From Rhodothermales bacterium (GTDB taxonomy: Bacteria > Bacteroidota > Rhodothermia > Rhodothermales > UBA10348): a stretch of DNA of 64,000 nt. The DNA is taken from assembly GCA_017643395.1 (NCBI GenBank), contig JAEPNP010000001.1:124001-188000 (forward strand). The letters run 5' to 3'. The notes beneath the pieces are model-generated. The model did not search any database. It was not told where the DNA came from and saw nothing but the letters and a program-made list of their open reading frames with translations. Position 1 is the stretch's first letter. The number at the start of each line of letters is the position of its first letter. This document shows positions 52,353 through 62,615 of this stretch, one piece after another. The position numbers were made by a program, and so were the translations under genes.

Positions 52353-55300
52353 TTGGACCAGGATGGGCATGGAGCGCTGACCCGTCTGCACGCGAAGCAC
52401 CATGAAGTACAGGCCCGGCGCAAGGCCAGACACTGAAACGGTCTGTACCTGCCGGCCAGCGGCCGTGGGAGGCGACTGAATGCGCCGAACGACGCGGCCG
52501 AGCAAGTCGACTACCGTCCACTCTGGCGCCGCGGCATGGGGCAGGGTGTAGTGCACCTGCACCAGGTCCGTGCTCGGATTGGGGTAGGCCGATCCCAGGA
52601 CGAACTCCTCAGCGTGCTCGGCCGAGGCGGACGTCGCCGACGGTGCAATTCGGATTTCAAACCGGGCTTCGGTCAGAGCGATGGTCGAGCTATTTGTCTT
52701 GGAGGCGGAAGGCTCAACCGCGAACCGATAGCGATTGGTTGTCCGCATGGGCTGGCCAAAGCCCGTGCTGAGATCCACGAGTTCTACCGACCAATCCTCG
52801 GGCAATGCATCCAGGCCGAACCAGGCCAACTCTGCCGTCCCCCTGATTCCCTGCGCGTCTACCTGGACCGGGATCGACAGGGGGCGGTCCAGGGACAGCG
52901 GAATACTCAAAAGCGACTGCGCCTCTTCCCGACCGGCTCGTTCTCCAACCAGCGTCAGTGCCGCGAACTGCTCCGACAGAGGCCTGCGCTTGGAGGAATC
53001 GTACCGGTCCCAACCGGTAGTCACGTCATTCCTCACAATCAGCGCTGCGGAACGATCGGTGCTTAGCAGGTGACCGGCATCGTCCGTTACCGTCAGCACA
53101 AAATCGGTGCGCAGCGTGGGGGAACGCTTGCCCACAAAGGTGCCTCCACTCGTGCGACCGGTCAGCGCGTAGGTGATCGTGGTCGCCCCGGCCCCTACCG
53201 TACTCCTCTGGATGAAGAAGCCCTGACCCACCGGGACCACATCGCCTGCCCCGCCCTGCGTCACATTTGTGTAACTCCCGGAAGAAGGATCCCAGAGCTT
53301 GACCACGGCCTGGTGGCCGGTCATGGTCAGACTCTCGATGTCGAAGCTTTGGAGGAAGGGATTGCCTGCCAAAAACCATTCTTCGTCCACGTCCAGGGTG
53401 GCCGTCACGTTTGCCGTACTCGGGCCACAGGCAGGAAACATGACCGGGAAGGTGGCGCCCACTTCCTGCGTACCGTCGTCATAGAGATATGCGGCAAATC
53501 CATGGCCGTGGGTGAGGCCGTCTGACGAGGCCGTGTCGAGCCAGCGATCCTCCGCAGTCGCTCCGGCGCTCTCGTCGTATCGGCGGATCTCGTCGGGGCC
53601 ACTGATTGTGATGCCTTCCATTCCAGCGCGGGTCTGGCCGGAGCACGGAACAGAGAGCAGCCTCCAACCCACATTGTTGCTCTGCCCGGCAGTGCCTGAG
53701 ATAAACAGCGCCTGGTTGCCGATGACCGTATCGGATGCCCACCAGGCAACGTCGTTGTCGGTATCCGCGGCGGCAACTACATCCAGATCGCCGTCGGAAT
53801 CCAGGTCCGCAGCAACGGCAGCCGCCGCTCCGTCAAAGGCAGCGTCCACTGTCGTCGCGGTCCAGGTACCTCCCGACCCGTCGTTGGCGTACCAGATCAC
53901 ATCATCGTCCGTGTTGGCGGTAATCAACACGTCCAGGTCGCCGTCGCTGTCCATATCGGCCAGGAAGACGGATGCAGGTGCGGTAGGCGTGGCAATGGAG
54001 GCTTCGGTCCAGCTGTTGCCGTTTTCGAACCATGAAACCTGGTTGCCGTCGTCACCCGCTGCAACAATGTCCAGGTCACCGTCACCATCCAGATCACCGA
54101 GCGCCACGGATCGGGCTCCGTTGAATGAGGCATCGACGGCGGTTTCAACCATGGCAAGCCCTGTGCCCAGCGTGTTGGCAAACAGAGTCACATCATCGTC
54201 CGTGTGGCTGGTACCGACCACGTCGAGGTTTCCGTCTCCATCCACATCGCCAACCGCAACGCCCCAGGCGCCGTTGAACGAGGCCTTGATACTGCGCTCC
54301 GTCCAGCTGGACCCGCTACTCGCACTTTGAAACCACGAGAGCTGGTTGCCGTCCCCGCCGGCCGCGACCACGTCGACGTCGCCGTCACCGTCCAGGTCAC
54401 CCACCGCCACTGCCCGAGCTCCGTTGAACGATGCGTCGATCTGCGTCGTCGACCACCCGCTGTTTGCGTGCCACTCTACATCGTCATCGGTGGGGTCTGC
54501 GCTGATGACATCCAGGTCTCCGTCTCCGTCGATGTCTGCGACCGCGACAGAAGCGCCCGCGCTCCCAGCGTGAATGTTGCTGCTGGTCCAACCGCCACCG
54601 GAAGTATGCAGCCGCGCGGCCGTTGCCGATCCAGCGCTGACTAGGTCGATATCTCCGTCTGCGTCGATGTCCGCGGCAACCACCGAGGTCGCGCCGGTCA
54701 GGTCTGACTGAACCGTCGTTTCCGAGCCGGTGGAAACGATGCGTCCGCGACGGCTGCTTTCCCACCAGCCCATGTCGCCGCCAGAGGTGCCCTGACCCGA
54801 GGCGAGTACGTCCGGATCCCCGTCCCTGTCGATGTCAACGGCAAGCACGGAAACGGCATCGGTGAAGGACAGGTCGATGTCTCGCTGGGTCCACGTCCCG
54901 CCGCCCGCGTTCTCGTACCAGACCACGTCGGCACCGTCATCGCCGACGGCCAGCACATCCAGGTCCCCGTCTCCGTCAAAATCCACAGCATCAACATCGG
55001 AGGCCCCGTCCAGGTCGGCGTCAATGCTGGTTTCCGCCCACGAGTTGCCGTTCTCGAACCAACTGACATCGTCCAGACTCGTCGATGTCCCAATCACATC
55101 CAGATCACCGTCTCCGTCCATGTCGGCCAGATCGATGTTACCTGGATTGCCGAATGCGGTCTTGATGTTCGTGTCCGCGGCGAACGTGCCGGAGCCATTG
55201 TTGGCCCAGGTAACGATGCTGCCTGCGTCAAATCCGCTGCCGACCACATCGAGGTCGCCATCTCCATCCAGGTCACCAACTGCCACAAAGCGGGCTCCGC

Positions 55301-55823
55301 TGAAGTCCGTGTCGATGCTGGTTTCGCCCCAGATCCCGTTCGCCCACCAGGACACATCATTGTCAGATTCGACGGCCGCAATGATGTCGAGATCACCATC
55401 ACCGTCGATGTCGCCCGTGGTGGCCGAGTACACGCCGGTCAACAGCACATCGATGTTCGTCGTCGTCCACGTCGAACCATCGCCGGTGCTGTTAACAAAC
55501 AGCTTCAGATCGTCGGTTGAGGCCGATCCCACCACGTCGATGTCGCCATCACCGTCGACATCTGCCGCATGCACACCTCGGGCTCCATCAAACGAAGTGT
55601 CGATGGTCTGTTCGGTAAACGATCCGCCGCTGTTTTGCCACCACGAGATGGTATTGCCGTGCACGGACAGCAGGTCGATATCGCCGTCGCCGTCCACATC
55701 CGCCGCGTCGATCTGCAACGTGGCGTCCAGGTCAACCGTCGTTCCCGAAAACGCTATCTGTGCTTCCGCGCTCTGGCCCAAAGGCAGCAGGAGCGCGGCA
55801 AACGCGACGATTATTCTCCGCAT
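52350..55823 (-). CDS. FG-GAP/VCBS repeat secreted protein with T9SS sorting domain
   Basis: 1157 residues from ATG 55823. Signal peptide (LLLPLGQSAEAQ), then 14 repeats with the calcium-loop core D-x-D-G-D-x-D (for example ADVDGDGDIDLL, GDLDGDGDLDVV, ADMDSDGDLDVL, ADLDSDGDLDVV), forming two seven-bladed propellers; a beta-rich segment (about 730-1060, GWRLLSVPC, EEWFLAGNPFLQSFD); and a type-A T9SS domain (SAYPNPSTDLVQVHYTL, VVDLLGRVVRRI, GLYFMVLRVQTG). Surface protein; typical roles are adhesion or carbohydrate/protein binding, not certain here. Confidence 0.93.
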   Translation of the reverse strand: MRRIIVAFAALLLPLGQSAEAQIAFSGTTVDLDATLQIDAADVDGDGDIDLLSVHGNTISWWQNSGGSFTEQTIDTSFDGARGVHAADVDGDGDIDVVGSASTDDLKLFVNSTGDGSTWTTTNIDVLLTGVYSATTGDIDGDGDLDIIAAVESDNDVSWWANGIWGETSIDTDFSGARFVAVGDLDGDGDLDVVGSGFDAGSIVTWANNGSGTFAADTNIKTAFGNPGNIDLADMDGDGDLDVIGTSTSLDDVSWFENGNSWAETSIDADLDGASDVDAVDFDGDGDLDVLAVGDDGADVVWYENAGGGTWTQRDIDLSFTDAVSVLAVDIDRDGDPDVLASGQGTSGGDMGWWESSRRGRIVSTGSETTVQSDLTGATSVVAADIDADGDIDLVSAGSATAARLHTSGGGWTSSNIHAGSAGASVAVADIDGDGDLDVISADPTDDDVEWHANSGWSTTQIDASFNGARAVAVGDLDGDGDVDVVAAGGDGNQLSWFQSASSGSSWTERSIKASFNGAWGVAVGDVDGDGNLDVVGTSHTDDDVTLFANTLGTGLAMVETAVDASFNGARSVALGDLDGDGDLDIVAAGDDGNQVSWFENGNSWTEASIATPTAPASVFLADMDSDGDLDVLITANTDDDVIWYANDGSGGTWTATTVDAAFDGAAAAVAADLDSDGDLDVVAAADTDNDVAWWASDTVIGNQALFISGTAGQSNNVGWRLLSVPCSGQTRAGMEGITISGPDEIRRYDESAGATAEDRWLDTASSDGLTHGHGFAAYLYDDGTQEVGATFPVMFPACGPSTANVTATLDVDEEWFLAGNPFLQSFDIESLTMTGHQAVVKLWDPSSGSYTNVTQGGAGDVVPVGQGFFIQRSTVGAGATTITYALTGRTSGGTFVGKRSPTLRTDFVLTVTDDAGHLLSTDRSAALIVRNDVTTGWDRYDSSKRRPLSEQFAALTLVGERAGREEAQSLLSIPLSLDRPLSIPVQVDAQGIRGTAELAWFGLDALPEDWSVELVDLSTGFGQPMRTTNRYRFAVEPSASKTNSSTIALTEARFEIRIAPSATSASAEHAEEFVLGSAYPNPSTDLVQVHYTLPHAAAPEWTVVDLLGRVVRRIQSPPTAAGRQVQTVSVSGLAPGLYFMVLRVQTGQRSMPILVQ

Positions 55824-55888
55824 GGGTGCCGGTGTCGGAGTGTGAGTAGCAAGTCGCAATCTAACCGTCGGGGCTACCCGCCGAAAGG

Positions 55889-57331
55889 CTACCGCCGCCA
55901 CGCAAGAAATTGTCGCATGGCGCCCGAAATCAAGGGTGTGAGGCGCTCGCGGTTGGCTTGATCGCCGGCGCGTTTGAAGGCCTCCGCGAGAGTCGGATAG
56001 GGAATCACCATGGAGGCAAAATCCCGAACCCCAAGTCCACCCTGCACGGCCGTGATCAGCACGGATGCTAGGTCGCCGGCGCCCGGGGCGACGATGGTGC
56101 CGCCGAGCAGCCGTCCATCCCGCCCCTCCGCCAGGCGGAGTAGTCCACTCGAAAGGCCGTCCGTCCTGGCCCGATCCAACGATGCGAGATCAACCTCGTG
56201 CCACCGACCGGCTTTCTCCTCGAGTTCAGCCGACTGCGGTCCGACGTGCGCCAACTCAGGATCGGTGTAGGTGCACCACGCCATCAAAAGGTCGCTGACC
56301 TTCTTCCGCCCCAGGAAAAGCGCATTCTGAATCACGATGCGGGCCATGGCATCGGCGGCGTGGGTGAATCGATAGCCCGATGCCACGTCTCCGGCCGCGA
56401 AGATTCTCCGGTTGGACGTGCGCAAATGATCGTCCACAATCAGCCTGCCATGGTCCGTGCGCACACCGGCCGCCTCCAGGCCCAAATGATGCAGATTGGC
56501 TGAGCGACCTACGGCTACCAGCACGGCGTCCGCATTTAGACTGCGCGTCTCCTCGCCCTGCTGCACGTGCAGCAAGTCATCTGACACATGGCTCACCTCG
56601 GCACCGAGCACCAGATGCACGCCATCGCCCTCCAGGGAACGCCGCACCAGTGCAGCCGCCGTCGGGTCCTCGTTGGGCAGCACCTCGTCATCCCGACTGA
56701 CAACCGTTACGCGACTGCCGAGCCTCCGGAACGCCTGGGCCATCTCACAGCCGATGGGACCTGCGCCGATTACTGCGAGGTGTGCTGGGCGCTCATTGAG
56801 GTCAAACAGGGTTTCGCTGGTCAGGAAGCCCCGCTCCGCGAGACCGGGCACGCGCGGTACCACCGGAGAGGCCCCCGTGGCGATCACAGCGCGAGCGAAT
56901 CGGAGCTCGACGCCGTCCACCGTCACCGTGTTGTTTCCGCTGAACGCCGCGGCACCAAAGAACACATCGACGCCGGCGTCGCTAAGGCGACGGGCGGAGT
57001 CGTGCGGCGCTATTTCCGCTCGTATCCGGCGCATTCGGCTCATGACGTCTTTGAAGTCCGGCACCTCGTCCTGCGACTTGGCCTGCCGGGCGGAAGCGAG
57101 CAATGCTTTGGACGGCACGCAGCCGGTGTTCAGACAATCACCGCCCAGCAGATGGCGCTCCACCAGAGCAACCCGCGCACCGAGGCCGGCCGCGCCCATC
57201 GCGCAAACCAGCCCGGCCGTACCCCCTCCGATCACGACCAGGTTGTAGCGGTCGGCGGGCCGCGGCGGCTGCCATCCCGGGGGCGCTACATGAGCACGTA
57301 GCGCAATGTCAGAGGGGTCTGAAGCGATCAT
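55889..57331 (-). CDS. FAD-dependent pyridine-nucleotide-disulfide oxidoreductase (MerA/LPD-like)
   Basis: 480 residues from ATG 57331, overlapping the TVP38 stop by 4 bp. FAD site VVIGGGTAGLVC (35-40), redox pair GGDCLNTGCVPSK (Cys66/71), NAD(P) site AVIGAGPIGCEMAQAF, ATG..VVP and FAAGDVASG. C-terminal dimer part ends IPYPTLAEAFKRAGD, with Tyr in place of the His of the glutathione-reductase HPT motif, as in mercuric-reductase-like proteins. No N-terminal heavy-metal domain or vicinal Cys pair at the C-terminus, so mercury reduction is doubtful. Third gene of a DUF547-TVP38 operon. Confidence 0.9.
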   Translation of the reverse strand: MIASDPSDIALRAHVAPPGWQPPRPADRYNLVVIGGGTAGLVCAMGAAGLGARVALVERHLLGGDCLNTGCVPSKALLASARQAKSQDEVPDFKDVMSRMRRIRAEIAPHDSARRLSDAGVDVFFGAAAFSGNNTVTVDGVELRFARAVIATGASPVVPRVPGLAERGFLTSETLFDLNERPAHLAVIGAGPIGCEMAQAFRRLGSRVTVVSRDDEVLPNEDPTAAALVRRSLEGDGVHLVLGAEVSHVSDDLLHVQQGEETRSLNADAVLVAVGRSANLHHLGLEAAGVRTDHGRLIVDDHLRTSNRRIFAAGDVASGYRFTHAADAMARIVIQNALFLGRKKVSDLLMAWCTYTDPELAHVGPQSAELEEKAGRWHEVDLASLDRARTDGLSSGLLRLAEGRDGRLLGGTIVAPGAGDLASVLITAVQGGLGVRDFASMVIPYPTLAEAFKRAGDQANRERLTPLISGAMRQFLAWRR

Positions 57332-58014
57332 GACTTGAGATACGGCTTGAGCGCTCGCCTCGCCAGGCGGGCCGAGTACCAGACAACCACCACCGTGGCG
57401 AAAAAGCCGATGGCCATGAGAGCCCCGGATCGAGGCGCGGCGTTCAGCAGTCCCGGAGCAGTTGCGACCAGGGAACCGGCGATCACCACCATGGCAGTGC
57501 CGGGAAGCATTCCCAGGAAGGAAGCCAGCACGTACTCGCGCAGGTTGACCGAGCTCGCGCCCAGCATGTAGTTCAGCAGGTTGAACGGAAACACGGGAGA
57601 GAGCCTCAGGAGCAGGACCACGAGAAATCCGCGTCTCCCCACAGCCTGATCCACTGCGTGCACTTTGGGGCCGAACCGGGCCTGAAGCTGCTCCCGCACC
57701 AGGTACCTCCCGGCCAGAAACGCTGCGGTCGCGCCGAGCACACTCGCAGGTGACACCACCAGCAGTCCCAGCCATGGTCCATATACAAATCCCGCCGCCA
57801 GACTCATCAGGGTGCCGGGAATCATGAGCAGAGTGGCACCCACGTAGACGACCACAAATCCGGCGATACCAGGCAGTCCGCTGTCACCGAGTCGCATGGC
57901 CACATCGGCCAGTCCGGCACGGCCGGAAGGGCTCGCAGCCAGCCACGCAGCCACAGCGGCCACCAGCACCATCCCGATCAGGCGGAGAGTCGGTCTTGAG
58001 CGTTGAGACTCCAA
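57328..58014 (-). CDS. TVP38/TMEM64-family (VTT) membrane protein
   Basis: 228 residues, about six hydrophobic helices; VTT signature GTLMSLAAGFVYGPWLGLLVVSPASVLGATAAFLAGRYLVR and LLLRLSPVFPFNLLNYMLGASSVNLREYVLASFLGMLPG. Family of DedA/SNARE-associated lipid-scramblase-like membrane proteins. Overlaps the DUF547 gene by 37 bp and the reductase by 4 bp; the same trio is common in bacteria as an apparent redox/detox unit, role unproven. Confidence 0.92.
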   Translation of the reverse strand: MESQRSRPTLRLIGMVLVAAVAAWLAASPSGRAGLADVAMRLGDSGLPGIAGFVVVYVGATLLMIPGTLMSLAAGFVYGPWLGLLVVSPASVLGATAAFLAGRYLVREQLQARFGPKVHAVDQAVGRRGFLVVLLLRLSPVFPFNLLNYMLGASSVNLREYVLASFLGMLPGTAMVVIAGSLVATAPGLLNAAPRSGALMAIGFFATVVVVWYSARLARRALKPYLKS

Positions 58015-58697
58015 TCGTAAGGCAATGTCTTGATGGCGGGATGGTGCGTGCGGATCCAGGCCGCATCGTCCGCCTCCATACAGGACGCCACGAAGCCGGA
58101 TATCGGGGAGGGGAAGTCTGTCTCAAACCAGTCGAAGATGGCTGAGAGATACAGCACATTCCCCTGCCGGTCGAGGCGGTTCCTTGCCGGGTCCCGCACA
58201 AAACGCAGCATGGCTCCTTCCAGCTGCTCCTCCAGGCGATTCGCCTGGTACGGCTCCGGAGCCAGCTCCGGACACGACATCGAGGCACAGTTGATGGCGG
58301 CATGGATGCGCGGTTCGGAAAACCGGCTCCGAAGAATTCGGTGCTCCAGCCACAGCAGATTCATGACCCGGCGCATGCCCGGAAGCCTCACCGTCGGCGT
58401 CAGGAACGCCCAGCGTGGCAGGAGGCCAATGTCGCGGATGCTGCCGACGGGATAGTGGCTAACCACCAGGCGCAGGGTAAACGCGTTGTAGGCGTTGATC
58501 CAGAAAGCCAGCCGTTCCGTCTTGGACCAGGCAGCGAACTGCCCGCGGCGCACCGCGCCGAGGGCCTTCAGATAGTCCTGGAGCTGCGTGGGACTCGCTT
58601 TCAGCCCTCGGTAGTCAACCAGGCCGCCCCGAACACGGCTGCGCAGTACGTCACCCCACAGGGCGTGTTGATGATCGAAGGGCACTTTCTGCGCCAT
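57978..58697 (-). CDS. DUF547 family protein
   Basis: 239 residues, no signal peptide. DUF547 motifs YNAFTLRLVVSHYPVGSIRDIG, GMRRVMNLLWLEHRILR, EPRIHAAINCASMSCPEL (conserved Cys pair) and NVLYLSAIFDWFETDF. Function unknown; members share thiol motifs and often precede TVP38 genes. First gene of the operon; 55 bp divergent from the M14 carboxypeptidase. Confidence 0.9.
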   Translation of the reverse strand: MAQKVPFDHQHALWGDVLRSRVRGGLVDYRGLKASPTQLQDYLKALGAVRRGQFAAWSKTERLAFWINAYNAFTLRLVVSHYPVGSIRDIGLLPRWAFLTPTVRLPGMRRVMNLLWLEHRILRSRFSEPRIHAAINCASMSCPELAPEPYQANRLEEQLEGAMLRFVRDPARNRLDRQGNVLYLSAIFDWFETDFPSPISGFVASCMEADDAAWIRTHHPAIKTLPYDWSLNAQDRLSA

Positions 58698-58751
58698 GCT
58701 TTAGTGAAGGGACACGCTGAGCTAGATTGGCTGCTCACCTTTTGCACAGTC

Positions 58752-61349
58752 ATGCTACGTCGTTTGCTCCTTTTGGTGGGTGCAGCCATCCTGCTGCTTG
58801 CCCCGTCCGTCGATTCTTTTGCTCAGTCTACCGACTACTATTTCCCGGAAGGCACCACGTTTGATCCCTCCGTGCCGTCTCCCGAGGCATTCCTGGGGTA
58901 CGAAATCGGAACCTTCCACACGAGGCACGACCGCATCGTCTCCTACATGCGCGAGTTGGCCCGACTATCGGCCCGCGCGCAGTACCGCTCGATCGGGCGC
59001 ACGCATGAACTCCGCCCCATGCCGGTGCTGACGGTAACCTCCAGCGCCAATCATCAGCGACTTGAAGAGTGGCGCACCCGGCACCTGGCTTCGCTTGAGG
59101 GCGACCCCGACCCGGAAGTCCCGGCCATCGTACACCTTGGCTACGGCGTGCACGGAAATGAAACGTCGTCCGCTGAGGCCGCCATGCTGACGGCCTATTG
59201 GCTGGTTGCCGGAGAGGGCGCCGAAATGGACCGGATCCGCAGGGAAGGCATCTTCCACATCGAGCCCGTGCTGAACCCCGACGGAAGGGATCGGCACACC
59301 TTCTGGGCAAACGCCAACCGCGCCCAACCCTTTGTGGCAGATCGACTGGACCGCGAGCACAACGAGACCTGGCCGGGCGGCCGGACCAACCATTACTGGT
59401 TCGATCTGAACCGCGATTGGCTCCCGCTTGTGAATCCGGAAAGTCAGGCGCGCATCGACTTCCACCACGCCTGGAAGGCGCAGGTCGTCACCGACTACCA
59501 TGAGATGGGCGCGAACAGCACTTATTTTTTCGAGCCCAGCGAGCCTTACGGGTCGTGGAACCCCCTGCTACCGGAAGAGCTCTACACGGACGTGACGGTC
59601 GATTTCGCCCGCTACTGGGCGGAGTCACTGGACGAAATCGGCAGCCTCTATTTCACCCGGGAAGTGTTCGACAACACCTACCCCGGCTACGGCTCCACGT
59701 ACCCGAATTTCCTGGGCGGCCTGGGTCTGGTGTTCGAGCAAGCCAGCGCGCGCGGGCACATCCAGGAGAGCAGCCACCATGGCACCCTGACCTTCTGGTT
59801 CGCCATCCGCAATCATGTGCGCACAAGTCTTGCGACCGTGCAGGCCGCCATCGACAAACGCGCCGACATGCAGGAATACCAGCGCCGGTTCTTTGCATCG
59901 GCCCTGTCTGAAGCGGACGGTTACGCCACGAAGGGCTGGGTATTCGGGGATCCTGTGGACCACGCACTGAACCGCGCTTTTCTGGAGCTGCTCCTGCGCC
60001 ACAAGATTCGTGTGCACGAACTCTCCCGGTCTGTGGAGGGCTTTGAGCCCGGCATGGGATGGGTGGTGCCGGCGCGCCAACCGATGTATCGCCTGGCCCG
60101 CTCCATTTTCGAGCGTACGGAGACGTTTGCGGACTCGGTGTTCTACGACGCCTCGGCGTGGACCGTGTCCCTGGCCTATGGAATTCCGGACGCCGAGCTT
60201 CGAGGCACCCTTCCTCTGGGCGATGAGGTCATTGCCGTTCCGGCCTTCGCGGTGCCTGAGGTACCGTTCTCGCAGCTGGCCTACCTGATGGACTGGCGGG
60301 ACTCGGCGGCGATGCCGGCTCTCCAGGCCATGCAGGCCGCCGGGCTTCGCGTGGAGGCCGCCTTCGCACCGTTCACGGCCCGCACATCGGCCGGGGAGGT
60401 GGAATTCGGTCGGGGCTCCATCAGCATTCCGGTGTCGATTCAGGAGCACTCCGCGGAGGATGTGCACGCCATCGTGTCCCAAGCCTCCATGAACCACGGC
60501 GCCCCGGTACACGCGGCCACCTCACTCGGCGTGGTCTCCGGGCCGGATCTGGGCAGTGGCCGATTTCGTCCCGTACGCGCTCCCCGGGTGCTCATTCCCA
60601 TGGGCGATGGGGTCAGTTCCTATGAGGCCGGTCAGCTCTGGCACCTGCTCGACACGCGTGTCGGCATGCCGGTCACCAAGATCGATCCCGCCGATCTCGG
60701 TCGTGTGGACTGGTCCGACTACGATGTGCTGGTGCTGGTGTCAGGAGCCCAGCGGTCTTTCTCGGGAGATCGACTGGACAATCTGAAGACGTGGATCCGA
60801 GGCGGAGGCACACTCATCGCCCAGCGAAGTGCAGCCGCCTGGGCCGCGCAGAATGAGCTTACACCCAACGTCGCGGCGCCAGGCATCGGAAAGCCCGTAG
60901 ACCCGGAGGAAAAACCCGACGCGCCGAAGCCGCCACCTGAGCGAGAAGACTACGAACTGGCCTCGGAGATCTCGGGTGCCCAGGCCATTGGGGGCTCCAT
61001 CTGGCAGGCCGACCTCGATGTCTCGCACCCACTGGGATTCGGTTACACCCGCCGATTCCTGCCCGTTTGGCGGGACCACAGCTGGTTTTTCGCTCCTAGT
61101 CAGAGTCCGTACGGAACGGTCGCGCAGTTGATTGAAGGGGACGCCCACCTCTCCGGATACATCTCGGACCGAAACCGGGATCGGCTGTCGGGCTCGCCCT
61201 CCGTTATGGCAGACCGGTTGGGCGGCGGCACGGTGGTCTTGATGATTGACAATCCGAATTTCCGCGGGTACTGGCGCGGCACGAGTCGTCTATTCGTAAA
61301 CGCCCTATTCTTTGGCGACGACATCCAGGCTCCGTCCGCTCCGCGTTGA
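58752..61349 (+). CDS. Secreted M14-family zinc carboxypeptidase
   Basis: 865 residues from ATG 58752 with signal peptide (LLLAPSVDSFAQ). Zinc ligands HGNE (His134, Glu137) and DYHEMG (His250), substrate Asn/Arg in FDLNRDW (near 218-223). The C-terminal 350 residues include a GATase1-like beta/alpha part (RVLIPMGDGVSSYEAGQLWHLL, VLVLVSGAQRSFSGD) as in other large Bacteroidota M14 proteins. Cleaves C-terminal residues of peptides outside the cell. Divergent from the DUF547 operon. Confidence 0.93.
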   Translation: MLRRLLLLVGAAILLLAPSVDSFAQSTDYYFPEGTTFDPSVPSPEAFLGYEIGTFHTRHDRIVSYMRELARLSARAQYRSIGRTHELRPMPVLTVTSSANHQRLEEWRTRHLASLEGDPDPEVPAIVHLGYGVHGNETSSAEAAMLTAYWLVAGEGAEMDRIRREGIFHIEPVLNPDGRDRHTFWANANRAQPFVADRLDREHNETWPGGRTNHYWFDLNRDWLPLVNPESQARIDFHHAWKAQVVTDYHEMGANSTYFFEPSEPYGSWNPLLPEELYTDVTVDFARYWAESLDEIGSLYFTREVFDNTYPGYGSTYPNFLGGLGLVFEQASARGHIQESSHHGTLTFWFAIRNHVRTSLATVQAAIDKRADMQEYQRRFFASALSEADGYATKGWVFGDPVDHALNRAFLELLLRHKIRVHELSRSVEGFEPGMGWVVPARQPMYRLARSIFERTETFADSVFYDASAWTVSLAYGIPDAELRGTLPLGDEVIAVPAFAVPEVPFSQLAYLMDWRDSAAMPALQAMQAAGLRVEAAFAPFTARTSAGEVEFGRGSISIPVSIQEHSAEDVHAIVSQASMNHGAPVHAATSLGVVSGPDLGSGRFRPVRAPRVLIPMGDGVSSYEAGQLWHLLDTRVGMPVTKIDPADLGRVDWSDYDVLVLVSGAQRSFSGDRLDNLKTWIRGGGTLIAQRSAAAWAAQNELTPNVAAPGIGKPVDPEEKPDAPKPPPEREDYELASEISGAQAIGGSIWQADLDVSHPLGFGYTRRFLPVWRDHSWFFAPSQSPYGTVAQLIEGDAHLSGYISDRNRDRLSGSPSVMADRLGGGTVVLMIDNPNFRGYWRGTSRLFVNALFFGDDIQAPSAPR

Positions 61350-61391
61350 GCCCGTCAGACGATATCCGCCTCCCTCCGCGCTCCGCCGACC

Positions 61392-62615
61392 GTGTCTGAA
61401 ACGCCTCTCTGCCCGAACTGCGGCACCGAACGACCCCACTCATTCTGTCACAACTGCGGGCAGAATGACTTGCCGCTTCGCCAGAATGCCTGGCAGTTCC
61501 TGAGACATGCGTTTACGGAGTACTTCGGGCTGGACGGGCGCCTCTGGAAGACGCTGTACCAGCTGCTTTTCAGTCCGGGCTCTCTGACGGTCGAGTACCT
61601 CCAGGGGCGCCGGAAGCGCTATCTGGCTCCGTTGCGCCTGTATCTGAGCGCGACAATCACCTTCTTCTTTTTGCTGTCGGTGCTCGACCCGGTCGGCGCG
61701 CTTGATGAGCGCATCTCAGCCCGGGCAGATACCACCATGACGGTGGCGGCCTTCATGGCTGACATAGAGGAAGACCTGGAGTCGCTGGAATCGCGTACCC
61801 AGTTGGCGCGTCTGGCTTTCGACGCGGCTCAAGGTCGGGTTGATAGTCTCACAGCTGTGTTCGAGGCCGACTCGCTTTCGGGCGTGCTGGCAGACAGCGC
61901 ATCGCTGGCATCCTTCAGGCAGCGCCTGGAGGAGGCGGCAGAAGCGGCGGAGGATGAGGAGGAGGATTGGCTGGATCGTGTTCAGGACAGGGACCGGAAT
62001 CGTCTGACCTGGCAGCAATCGGTGCTCGAGACATACCCACCGGACAGTCTGGTCCGACCTCAAGACCTTCAGGAGGCCGCGGCCATCCTGTTTCCGTCAG
62101 AATCCAACCTCAACATCACCGTGATGGGGGCGGAGAACCTGACGAACTCACCGCTCAGGCGGCTGAAAGAAGCAAGAACGCCCACTGAGACCCGACGTGC
62201 TGCTGTCGATTTCGGCCGGGGGGCCATCGACAAGCTGCCCATCATCATGTTCTTCATGTTGCCGGTCTTCGCGCTGCTCATGAAGCTCGTCTACATCCGA
62301 CGAGACTGGTACTACAGCGAGCACCTGGTCTTTGGACTGCATAACCACGCCGTCGCCTTCCTCGCGTTCAGCATCATGGCGATTGCGTCGGCCGTGTCCG
62401 GGGACAACCCCGAAAATGTCGGAGCAGTAGTCATCCTGAGCGTCACCCTGGATGTGCTGCTGATGCTGTACTTCTATGTGGCCCAGAAGAAGGTGTATGG
62501 ACAGGGCTGGTTGAAAACAGGCGTCAAGTTTATGCTGGTCGCCTCCTTCTACTGGCTTGCGATACTGATTTTCGGCGTCTCAGGTGTGCTCCTGCTGGCA
62601 GGGTTGTTCGGCTGA
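61392..62615 (+). CDS. DUF3667 family membrane protein with zinc-ribbon start
   Basis: 407 residues from GTG 61392. N-terminal CPNCGTERPHSFCHNCGQ (two CxxC) zinc-ribbon, conserved FLRHAFTEYFGLDGRLWKTL and LLFSPGSLTVEYLQGRRKRYLAP motifs of DUF3667, then five or so helices with an acidic coiled segment (130-200) between them. Function unknown. Ends exactly where the acylase stop begins (0-bp gap, convergent). Confidence 0.9.
   Translation: MSETPLCPNCGTERPHSFCHNCGQNDLPLRQNAWQFLRHAFTEYFGLDGRLWKTLYQLLFSPGSLTVEYLQGRRKRYLAPLRLYLSATITFFFLLSVLDPVGALDERISARADTTMTVAAFMADIEEDLESLESRTQLARLAFDAAQGRVDSLTAVFEADSLSGVLADSASLASFRQRLEEAAEAAEDEEEDWLDRVQDRDRNRLTWQQSVLETYPPDSLVRPQDLQEAAAILFPSESNLNITVMGAENLTNSPLRRLKEARTPTETRRAAVDFGRGAIDKLPIIMFFMLPVFALLMKLVYIRRDWYYSEHLVFGLHNHAVAFLAFSIMAIASAVSGDNPENVGAVVILSVTLDVLLMLYFYVAQKKVYGQGWLKTGVKFMLVASFYWLAILIFGVSGVLLLAGLFG

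Noticed and set aside
55889-57331. Mercuric reductase (merA)
   Set aside because: Lacks the N-terminal metal domain and C-terminal Cys pair; context is DUF547/TVP38, not a mer operon.
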